A stretch of DNA of 8,944 nucleotides, from positions 1 through 8,944 of the forward strand of contig CADBMQ010000206.1 of assembly GCA_902795765.1 (NCBI GenBank). The letters run 5' to 3'. Shown here piece by piece: positions 1 to 5,298 of this stretch. The position numbers and the translations under genes are program-made. The stretch comes from Oscillospiraceae bacterium (lineage in GTDB: Bacteria > Bacillota > Clostridia > Oscillospirales > Acutalibacteraceae). Position 1 is the stretch's first letter, and every line of letters starts with the position of its first letter. Below the pieces are notes generated by a model. That model saw only the letters and a program-made list of their open reading frames with translations, was not told the origin of the DNA and searched no databases.

Positions 1-804
1 ATAAAATCGTTGCAAAAAGATGAACAGAACTGTCACAGGCAATGCAACTAATATTGCACCTGCGGCAAACTGCGTGAAATACTTGTCAATCATCTCACGA
101 GATAGCATTTGATAAAGTCCGACTGCGACTGTATATTTTTCATAATTATCTCCCATTATAACACGAGCGAAAATAAAATCCGCCCAAGGTGCCATAAACG
201 AGGTCATTGCGGTGTAGACTATAATTGGCTTTGAAAGCGGGAGCGTCACTCGGAAGAAAATCTGCGACCGAGTTGCACCGTCAATTAGTGCCGCCTCGTC
301 TAACGCTCGTGGTATCGTGTCGAAAAAACCTTTTGCAACGTAGAATGAAAGTCCTGCCGATGCCGAATAGACAAGCACGAGTGCCGTCAAACTCTGCGTC
401 AGTCCGAAAGTTTTTAGAATATAATAAACTGCAATCATACTCATAAACGCAGGGAACATTCCAAGAATTAGTGCGATATTCATATAGGTTTTGCGAAGTT
501 TAAATCGCAGTCGGGATATAACATAAGCGACCGAAAGAGTGATAACTGTTGTAAGCAAACACGAGAAAATTGCGACAATCAGCGTGTTGATAAACCAAGT
601 TGGGTAGGAAAAAACAGATGTGTCGGTCAGTAGGTTTACATAGTTATCTGCGGTGTAATTTTTCGGGAAAAAGTAGGACGTGAACGAGCCTGACTCTGCC
701 CTGAATGAAGTGAGCAATGTCCAAAAAATCGGGATAACCCAAATAATTGACAAAACTATCAAAATTGCGTAGATGATAATATTCGCTGTTTTTGTTCGTT
801 TCAT
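1..804 (-). CDS. malG: Maltose/maltodextrin ABC transporter permease, MalG/MdxG type (3' end cut by window edge)
   Basis: This is the second integral-membrane subunit of a CUT1-family ABC importer; with the MalF-type partner it would form the channel for maltose or maltodextrins. 268 codons are visible. It starts at an ATG (802-804) preceded by an AAAGGAG ribosome binding site in the malF-malG junction. The protein begins MKRTKTANIIIYAIL, a short basic tail leading into the first membrane helix, and further hydrophobic segments follow around residues 70-95, 105-130, 140-160, 195-212 and 245-264. The ATPase-docking EAA loop is clear at about 169-189 (DEAALIDGA, then VTLP). The visible end, FLQRFY, sits near the usual C-terminus, so only about a dozen residues should be missing. 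It lies 12 bp after malF and is surely co-transcribed. The family call is secure; the exact sugar is inferred from the operon. Confidence 0.93.
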   Translation of the reverse strand, partial: MKRTKTANIIIYAILIVLSIIWVIPIFWTLLTSFRAESGSFTSYFFPKNYTADNYVNLLTDTSVFSYPTWFINTLIVAIFSCLLTTVITLSVAYVISRLRFKLRKTYMNIALILGMFPAFMSMIAVYYILKTFGLTQSLTALVLVYSASAGLSFYVAKGFFDTIPRALDEAALIDGATRSQIFFRVTLPLSKPIIVYTAMTSFMAPWADFIFARVIMGDNYEKYTVAVGLYQMLSREMIDKYFTQFAAGAILVALPVTVLFIFLQRFY

Positions 805-816
805 TTGGACACTCCT

Positions 817-2124
817 TTAACCAAATCGTTCTTCGTCTTTGTAGGACGATGTGTTTCGATATGCGATTAGCGACAGAATAATTGAAATTACAAACACGAT
901 AATACCAATCGTGGACGCTAAATTGTAATCCTTTTCGTCTGCGGTTAGTTTGTATAGCCACGTGACGAGCAAATCTGTTTTACCTGCAACGTAATAGTCG
1001 GAAGCGAGTGGTTCGCCACCTGTCAAGAGATAGATTACGTTGAAATTGTTGATGTTGCCGATAAACTGAGTTATGACAAATGGAGCAGTGACATGCCAAA
1101 CGTGTGGCAGAGTTATTTTGAAAAACATTTTAATCGGCCCTGCCCCATCAATTCGAGCCGCTTCGTATAAATCATCGGGAATGTTCATCAAAATTCCGCT
1201 TGTCATCAACATTGTATAGGGAATTCCCACCCACAAATTGACGATTAAAACAGTTGCTCTTGCCCATGTCGGATCTGTCAAAAACGGAAGTGGCGAAGTT
1301 ATCACACCGAGCGACTGCAACGTTGCATTGATAGGGCCGAATTTGTTGAGCATATTTCGCATTATGAGTAGCGAAATAAACTGCGGAACTGCGATTGTTA
1401 GAATTAGTATCGTTCTCCAAAATGATTTAAACTTAATTCCCTTTTTGTTGATTAAAAGTGCTGTGATTATGCCAAAAACATAGCAACTTGCAGTTGCAAG
1501 GACTGCCCAAACGAGTGTCCAAACAAGCACGGGAAAAAAAGTCCCCGAAAGCATTCCGTTGCCGAAAAGCATATTTTTAAAGTTCGCAAGCCCCACCCAG
1601 TCAAACAGATTTCCAGGTGGTTGGTGGGATTTATCATAGTTTGTGAACGCAATCAAAATCATAAAAACGAGCGGTAAAACTGTGAAAAGCAAGATGCCGA
1701 GCAGAGGCAGAGCCATCATAAGTCGATGAAAGTTTTTATCTCCCAAAGATATTACATCTTGTATAATGCTATTTGCCCGACCATACATTCGATATTGCAT
1801 CTTCGCTTCTTTCGCACTTTTAATTGACGTGCGATATGCGAGAATGAAAAGCACCGTCACCAAAACAGTCATAACACCGTAAATAAGGCAGAGCATACTG
1901 TTATCGCCATCAACAGTAACATTAAATCCCAAATTTTTGTCATATACACTCGACTGACTTACTGTGCCGAGTGTGACAAGATTTGCAAGACTTCTAAATC
2001 CAAACAATATCATATATGCGATATATCCGATTTCTGCCAAAACATAAAGTATACCTTTTGTATACTGTTTGTATATTATCTGCCCTGTACCCATAAAAAA
2101 GTACGATGATTTGACTGCGTTCAT
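817..2124 (-). CDS. malF: Maltose/maltodextrin ABC transporter permease, MalF/MdxF type
   Basis: This is the larger membrane subunit of the sugar importer. Its 435 residues match the length I recall for Firmicutes MdxF. An N-terminal extension carries two hydrophobic segments (about 23-45 and 77-97). They flank a short polar stretch, as in the MalF subgroup, and are followed by a linker rich in K/R/Q. The core permease begins near 134 (ALPLLGILLFTVLP) with FTNYD at 160-164. Further membrane segments lie near 197-225, 237-256, 289-312, 343-360 and 403-422. The EAA loop that docks the ATPase is at 320-340 (YEAARIDGAG, then ITLP). The ATG at 2122-2124 has a GAAAGGA ribosome binding site, and malE ends 19 bp upstream. 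No truncation or frameshift is visible. Substrate specificity follows from family resemblance and is not proven. Confidence 0.95.
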   Translation of the reverse strand: MNAVKSSYFFMGTGQIIYKQYTKGILYVLAEIGYIAYMILFGFRSLANLVTLGTVSQSSVYDKNLGFNVTVDGDNSMLCLIYGVMTVLVTVLFILAYRTSIKSAKEAKMQYRMYGRANSIIQDVISLGDKNFHRLMMALPLLGILLFTVLPLVFMILIAFTNYDKSHQPPGNLFDWVGLANFKNMLFGNGMLSGTFFPVLVWTLVWAVLATASCYVFGIITALLINKKGIKFKSFWRTILILTIAVPQFISLLIMRNMLNKFGPINATLQSLGVITSPLPFLTDPTWARATVLIVNLWVGIPYTMLMTSGILMNIPDDLYEAARIDGAGPIKMFFKITLPHVWHVTAPFVITQFIGNINNFNVIYLLTGGEPLASDYYVAGKTDLLVTWLYKLTADEKDYNLASTIGIIVFVISIILSLIAYRNTSSYKDEERFG

Positions 2125-2143
2125 TTTTATTCCTTTCGTTTAC

Positions 2144-3373
2144 TTATTTTGCAAGAATTTGCTCTACCATATTGTCGAGTTTTAATTTAATATCCCCGTC
2201 TTGAATATTGCCGTTGAAACAGTCATCTGCAAACGATTTGAATGCGGTCCAAAATTTGCTGACCTGTGGAATTGACGGCATCGGGATTGCGTATTTAAGT
2301 TGTTCGAGAGTTGCCGCAACAGTTTTATCATTCAAGACTTCGTTTGACTGAGCGACTGTCTTATTAACAGGCAAAAGTTGGCGGTCTTTAAATCGCTTTT
2401 TCTGGTTTTGTTCGCTCGTCAGGTGTTGTGCAAGTCGCATTGCTGCGGCAGGATCTTTGGTTTTTGCGTTCACAACATAAATTTTATAACCTGCAAATGA
2501 TTTCATCTGCATCGGCTCGCCTGTTATATTTGCAGTCGGCAGTTTTGCGACACCGTAATTGTCGCCGAGTGCCTCTTTCATAGCGTCTGCTTTCCAAGGA
2601 CCTGTGACATAAGACGCAAGTTTTCCTGCTTTAAGTTGTGTGAGTGCCTCATTTTCATCGCAGTTTATAACACCCATATTTTTGAGTTCTTTGATAAATC
2701 TTGCGGCTTTTTGTCCATTTTCGTTATTGAAGTTGCAAGACTTATCGTCTGAACCGTCTTTGCCAAACAACTCGCACCCTGCCGTGAAAAACATTGAAGA
2801 ACCGTAATATGCCTCTTTAAAATTCATACCGAATTTATAGACACCACTACCCATATCTTTTTTCAAAATATCGGACATATTTTTAATATCTTCGTCGCTG
2901 AGTTTTGACTTGTCATAATATAAAACATAGGTTTCTGCGGACGAAGGAAAGCCATATAACTTGCCGTTATAAGTTGCGGCAGTTATCGAATTTTCCGAGC
3001 ATGACTGCATAACTTTTTCCTTATATTCGCCCGAAATTTCATAGATTGCACCTGCGCTGACAAGTGAGCCTATTTGGTCGTGGCCAATTGCGAAAACATC
3101 TGCCGCAGCGTCAACATCTTTGAGTGCCTCTTCCGCAGCTTTGTCCTCGCCCGTGACTTTCTTTTCAATTTCGTTAGATAAATCGTTGTAAGTCGCTTTA
3201 AATTCGTCAATCATCTCGCCAAGCATAGTTTGATCGTCAGACGAGCCCCAAACTGTTAATTTTGCAGAATTTGAACTCGAATTTGTACCCGAATTCATAC
3301 TCGTGCTTTCTCCACAACCAACAAGTGATATTGCAATTAAAATTGATATTACTGATATGATAATTTTTTTCAT
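2144..3373 (-). CDS. malE: Maltose/maltodextrin-binding lipoprotein (MalE/MdxE type)
   Basis: This is an extracellular solute-binding protein of 409 residues that captures the sugar and delivers it to the MalF/MalG channel. The N-terminus is a lipoprotein signal: MKK, a hydrophobic core at 4-18, and the lipobox LVGC with Cys20 as the lipidated residue. A Ser/Asn-rich tether follows (about 21-38), then the mature fold begins with LTVWGSSDDQ. The segment around 86-111, including DVFAIGHDQIGSLVSAGAIYEIS, resembles the sugar-binding region of maltodextrin-binding proteins. Membrane anchoring fits a Gram-positive cell. It is the first gene of malEFG, and the ATG at 3371-3373 has an upstream GAAAGGA ribosome binding site. 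The MalK-type ATPase may lie beyond the left edge, or a shared ATPase of MsmX type may energise the system; neither is in the window. A related oligosaccharide as ligand cannot be excluded. Confidence 0.92.
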   Translation of the reverse strand: MKKIIISVISILIAISLVGCGESTSMNSGTNSSSNSAKLTVWGSSDDQTMLGEMIDEFKATYNDLSNEIEKKVTGEDKAAEEALKDVDAAADVFAIGHDQIGSLVSAGAIYEISGEYKEKVMQSCSENSITAATYNGKLYGFPSSAETYVLYYDKSKLSDEDIKNMSDILKKDMGSGVYKFGMNFKEAYYGSSMFFTAGCELFGKDGSDDKSCNFNNENGQKAARFIKELKNMGVINCDENEALTQLKAGKLASYVTGPWKADAMKEALGDNYGVAKLPTANITGEPMQMKSFAGYKIYVVNAKTKDPAAAMRLAQHLTSEQNQKKRFKDRQLLPVNKTVAQSNEVLNDKTVAATLEQLKYAIPMPSIPQVSKFWTAFKSFADDCFNGNIQDGDIKLKLDNMVEQILAK

Positions 3374-3405
3374 TTTTTTCGTTTCCTTTCGGTAATTTTG
3401 TTGTT

Positions 3406-3423
3406 ATTTTATCCCGATAAAAT
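3406..3423. promoter_or_regulatory. Palindrome ATTTTATC-CC-GATAAAAT, possible operator
   Basis: Two perfect 8-bp inverted arms (3406-3413 and 3416-3423) are separated by CC. The element lies 33-50 bp upstream of the malE start and covers a possible -10 box. The size suits a dimeric regulator, but it does not match a regulator family I can name. On RNA it could also form a short weak stem in the malE leader. It lacks a following T-run, so it is not a terminator. Confidence 0.4.
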
Positions 3424-3435
3424 CTATTTATTCCA

Positions 3436-3452
3436 TACAACTCACAGTTGTA
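3436..3452. promoter_or_regulatory. Palindrome TACAACT-CAC-AGTTGTA, possible operator
   Basis: Perfect 7-bp arms (3436-3442 and 3446-3452) flank a 3-bp spacer. It falls inside the spacer and touches the -35 of the best candidate malE promoter, a classic place for a repressor. It also ends about 30 bp upstream of the dnaA -35 box. It is followed by A-residues on the plus strand and lacks a T-run on either reading, so a terminator role is unlikely. Confidence 0.4.
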
Positions 3453-3482
3453 AAAAACTGACGCTAAAAACACAAAAAATTC

Positions 3483-3511
3483 TTGAATTTATCTTGCTTT
3501 TGTGATATAAT
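3483..3511 (+). promoter_or_regulatory. dnaA promoter (extended -10, vegetative sigma)
   Basis: A TTGAAT -35 box (3483-3488) and a perfect TATAAT -10 box (3506-3511) are separated by exactly 17 bp. A TGA immediately before the -10 makes it an extended -10 promoter. Transcription should begin near 3518, leaving a dnaA leader of roughly 80 nt. No box of the canonical DnaA type overlaps it. A 9-bp direct repeat, AATTTATCT, occurs at 3486-3494 and 3509-3517 and brackets the core promoter. Confidence 0.8.
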
Positions 3512-3582
3512 TTATCTGTATATAAATATCTAAATTTTTATTGAATATTTTCATATAAATTTGATTTTTTAAATAAAAAAAG

Positions 3583-3588
3583 AAAGGA
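3583..3588 (+). promoter_or_regulatory. dnaA ribosome binding site, AAAGGA
   Basis: AAAGGA lies 11 nt before the dnaA ATG (3600). It lies only 7 nt before another ATG at 3596, which is out of frame and opens a four-codon reading frame ending at TGA 3608-3610. The dnaA frame is closed upstream by a TAA at 3570-3572, with no other ATG between, so 3600 remains the only good start for dnaA. Confidence 0.7.
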
Positions 3589-3599
3589 AAAATAAATGT

Positions 3600-4925
3600 A
3601 TGATTATTGAATCTTTAAATGACATTTGGGAAAAGGTTTGTGAAGATATTAAATCAAATAACGAAATTAGTCCTATATTTTTTGAAACGTGGATTACTCA
3701 ATTATCTATAAAAACAATGGCGAATAACAACGTTATTCTTTTTATTAAAACAAATATGCAGCGTGATGTTATTTTAAATAACTATTTTAACGTCATTGAA
3801 AAGGCTTTTTTTAATGTTCTCGGTTTTCCCGTTCAAATCGCAATTCAAACCGAAAATGATATAAAGACTTCTCCTTTTTCTGAAATTCCGATGCAGAATA
3901 ACAGATACGAATACAATTTTGACACTTTCATTGTCGGAACTTCAAACGAATTTGCTCACGCAATGGCTGTTGCCGTTTCGGAAAATCCTGTCGGCAACGT
4001 TTTCAATCCGCTTTTTATTTATGGCAATTCGGGACTTGGCAAAACTCACTTGCTCTATGCTATCAAGGACAAGGTTAATACCCTTTATCCTGATAAACAG
4101 GTTATTTTGGTAACGGCAGAAACTTTCTTTAACGATTTCTACGCATCTTTGCCTCAAAATAATAACAATCCCGAAGAATTCCGCAATAAATATAGAAATG
4201 CAGATGTTTTGCTTATCGACGATATTCAATTTATGGGTGGTAAAGACCAAATGCAGGTTGCATTTTTCAATACTTTCAACCATCTTCGTGAATCAAATAA
4301 GCAGATTGTTATAACATCCGACCGTCCACCTCGTGATATCGGCTCTCTCGAAGACAGAATTAAAAATCGTTTTGAACAGGGTGTTATCGCTCAAATTGAA
4401 ATGCCCGAATTTGAAACGAGAGCAAGAATTATTGAAAGAAAAGCGGAATCGCTTGATATGTCTTTGAGTGAGGATATCCGTTATTACATAGCGAGCGAGC
4501 TTCACAGCGATATCCGTCAGTTGGAAGGTGTTGTTAAAAAACTTCACGCATATTCAAAACTCGGTCACGCTATTAACCGTGCGACTGTTCAAAACTCGAT
4601 TAACGAACTTAAAAGCGAAATTCAACCGCAAACTGTTACTATTGATAACATTCTTGCAGAAATTTCCCGTACCTATGGCGTTCCTGTTGAGGATATTACT
4701 TCTAAAAAGAGAAATAAAACTATTTCCCACGCAAGACAGATTTCAATGTATGTCGCTCGTGAAGTCACCGAAAAATCTTATGAAGATATCGGCAATAAAA
4801 TTGCAGGCAGACACTATTCAACTGCACTATATGCTTGTAAAGAAGTCAGCGATTTGATGGCTAAGGACTCCAAAGAAAGAGAAACCATTCAAACGATAAT
4901 CAAAAACTTAAAATCTCCAAAATAA
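3600..4925 (+). CDS. dnaA: Chromosomal replication initiator DnaA, with an atypical DNA-recognition motif
   Basis: This is the AAA+ initiator that binds DnaA boxes, melts the origin and loads the replicative helicase; 441 residues is a normal length. Domain I is about 1-85, and a short linker replaces a long domain II. The ATPase core begins at YNFDTFIVG (105-113). Walker A is GNSGLGKTH (142-150), Walker B is LLIDDIQFM (204-212), sensor 1 is IVITSD (236-241), the arginine finger aligns with R257 and the sensor 2 arginine with R306. Domain IV (about 345-441) keeps the minor-groove arginine (R371, in SKKR). Its signature motif reads G-R-H405-Y406-S407-T-A, where the family norm is G-R-D-H-T/S-T-V; this changes the residues equivalent to E. 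coli D433 and H434. The reading frame is intact around it. It is transcribed from its own promoter and followed by oriC. Identity is certain; altered box specificity is inference. Confidence 0.98.
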   Translation: MIIESLNDIWEKVCEDIKSNNEISPIFFETWITQLSIKTMANNNVILFIKTNMQRDVILNNYFNVIEKAFFNVLGFPVQIAIQTENDIKTSPFSEIPMQNNRYEYNFDTFIVGTSNEFAHAMAVAVSENPVGNVFNPLFIYGNSGLGKTHLLYAIKDKVNTLYPDKQVILVTAETFFNDFYASLPQNNNNPEEFRNKYRNADVLLIDDIQFMGGKDQMQVAFFNTFNHLRESNKQIVITSDRPPRDIGSLEDRIKNRFEQGVIAQIEMPEFETRARIIERKAESLDMSLSEDIRYYIASELHSDIRQLEGVVKKLHAYSKLGHAINRATVQNSINELKSEIQPQTVTIDNILAEISRTYGVPVEDITSKKRNKTISHARQISMYVAREVTEKSYEDIGNKIAGRHYSTALYACKEVSDLMAKDSKERETIQTIIKNLKSPK

Positions 4926-4928
4926 AAG

Positions 4929-4937
4929 TTTTCCACA
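4929..4937 (+). promoter_or_regulatory. DnaA box, TTTTCCACA
   Basis: Eight of nine bases match TTATCCACA (T for A at position 3). It begins four bases after the dnaA stop codon and marks the left edge of the origin. Confidence 0.6.
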
Positions 4938-5008
4938 TATCTTTAAATCGTTGTTAATAAACGCTTTTTCAGGTTTTTAATCAGTAATTTGATATAGTTT
5001 TAATATAG

Positions 5009-5069
5009 TTTTTAACAGTAGCTCTGTTTTTCAACAGTTTTTTTAACTATTAACATATTAGTTTTAACA
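5009..5069 (+). promoter_or_regulatory. Cluster of variant DnaA-box-like 9-mers (NTTTYAACA type)
   Basis: TTTTTAACA (5009-5017), TTTTCAACA (5028-5036), CTATTAACA (5047-5055) and GTTTTAACA (5061-5069) follow one another on the same strand. They match TTATCCACA at six or seven of nine bases, and all share A instead of C at position 6. A related site on the opposite strand, TTATTAACA, lies at 4952-4960. They are called boxes because the same 9-mers recur in the unwinding module and because DnaA itself is altered; no binding is shown. Confidence 0.5.
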
Positions 5070-5106
5070 CCTATATTTAAAATTATTCAAAGAAAAATTT
5101 ATAAAC

Positions 5107-5122
5107 ATTTTGTCCACAAAAT
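5107..5122. promoter_or_regulatory. DnaA box TTGTCCACA within palindrome ATTTTGT-CC-ACAAAAT
   Basis: The box (5110-5118) matches eight of nine canonical bases and is embedded in a perfect 7-bp inverted repeat (5107-5113 and 5116-5122) around CC. TTATAAACA (5099-5107) sits immediately before it, and a reverse-strand TTTTCAACT (5125-5133) just after it, so this is a compact box cluster in the middle of the origin. Confidence 0.55.
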
Positions 5123-5175
5123 GGAGTTGAAAAATTTTCCTTAAAATTTGGCTTGTATATTATAGTTTTGAGAGT

Positions 5176-5206
5176 TTTTTAACATTTTCAACACCCCTTA
5201 TTATTA
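5176..5206 (+). promoter_or_regulatory. Basal unwinding module: tandem DnaA boxes, CCCC, TTA triplets (DnaA-trio)
   Basis: Two 9-mers abut without a gap: TTTTTAACA (5176-5184) and TTTTCAACA (5185-5193). CCCC follows (5194-5197), then three TTA triplets (5198-5206), whose complement is 3'-AAT-5' repeated three times. The known DnaA-trio consensus is 3'-(G/A)A(T/A)-5', next to a GC block and two DnaA boxes. The order and orientation fit that system closely, which is the best local argument that the variant 9-mers are true boxes. Confidence 0.7.
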
Positions 5207-5257
5207 CTTGTTATAAATAAATATATATTATATTATTTTTATTGATTTTTTTGATTT
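5198..5257. other. AT-rich DNA unwinding element
   Basis: This 60-bp stretch contains only four G or C bases and runs of alternating A and T (around 5211-5240). It directly follows the DnaA-box and CCCC module and should be the site of initial strand opening. It overlaps the candidate dnaN promoter. Confidence 0.7.
5208..5236 (+). promoter_or_regulatory. Candidate dnaN promoter
   Basis: TTGTTA (5208-5213) and TATTAT (5231-5236) are separated by 17 bp and lie about 60 bp upstream of the dnaN start. In such A/T-rich DNA a -10-like hexamer arises easily, so this is a plausible reading only. If real, it would sit inside the unwinding element, so initiation and dnaN operon transcription could interfere. 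Confidence 0.35.
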
Positions 5258-5285
5258 GAAAAACGCTTTCACGTTTTAGTATGAG

Positions 5286-5291
5286 AAAGGA
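5286..5291 (+). promoter_or_regulatory. dnaN ribosome binding site that fixes the start
   Basis: AAAGGA lies 7 nt before the ATG at 5299. An earlier in-frame ATG at 5281 lies upstream of this site and would add six residues (MRKDFK) that the family lacks, so the later ATG is preferred. Confidence 0.8.
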
Positions 5292-5298
5292 TTTTAAA

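Larger units (their letters stand above)
3374..3482. promoter_or_regulatory. Control region of malEFG, upstream half of the malE-dnaA divergent gap
   Basis: No gene lies here. The minus-strand malE promoter must be in this stretch, but no strong one stands out. The best candidate reads TTTACA (plus-strand 3449-3454), a 17-bp spacer, and a weak ATAAAT (3426-3431). An alternative -10, TAAAAT (3406-3411), has no good -35. The ribosome binding site of malE lies about 8-14 bases before its start. Two palindromes described separately overlap these candidate elements, which suggests control by a repressor or activator, as expected for a sugar operon. Confidence 0.45.
4926..5298. other. Replication origin oriC (dnaA-dnaN intergenic region)
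   Basis: This 373-bp gene-free stretch is far richer in A/T than its neighbours and lies where Firmicutes origins lie. It contains two near-canonical DnaA boxes (TTTTCCACA 4929-4937 and TTGTCCACA 5110-5118). It also holds a larger family of TTTT(C/T)AACA 9-mers, ending in a tandem pair followed by CCCC, TTA triplets and a nearly pure A/T tract. This layout matches the known order of the basal unwinding system: boxes, GC block, DnaA-trio, AT-rich unwinding element. Flanking genes are transcribed away on both sides. No convincing rho-independent terminator for dnaA is present. Confidence 0.85.

Noticed and set aside
225..446. Plus-strand open frame of 73 codons within malG
   Set aside because: It lies opposite the malG EAA-loop region, where the minus-strand frame gives clear permease motifs.
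3410..3418. TTATCCCGA as a DnaA box upstream of dnaA
   Set aside because: Seven of nine bases match, but it lies inside a perfect palindrome that explains it better, and no other boxes cluster with it.
5014..5028. Hairpin AACAG-TAGCT-CTGTT followed by T-residues as a dnaA terminator
   Set aside because: The stem has only five base pairs, three of them A-T, and it lies between variant DnaA boxes that explain the repeated AACAG. It would be a poor terminator.
5258..5271. Possible CcpA cre site, GAAAAACGCTTTCA, before dnaN
   Set aside because: It fits the core of the cre pattern but lacks the leading TG in register, and carbon catabolite control of dnaN would be unexpected. Too weak to annotate.
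5281..5298. Upstream ATG as the dnaN start
   Set aside because: It lies before the AAAGGA site that serves the ATG at 5299, and it would add residues that the beta-clamp family lacks.
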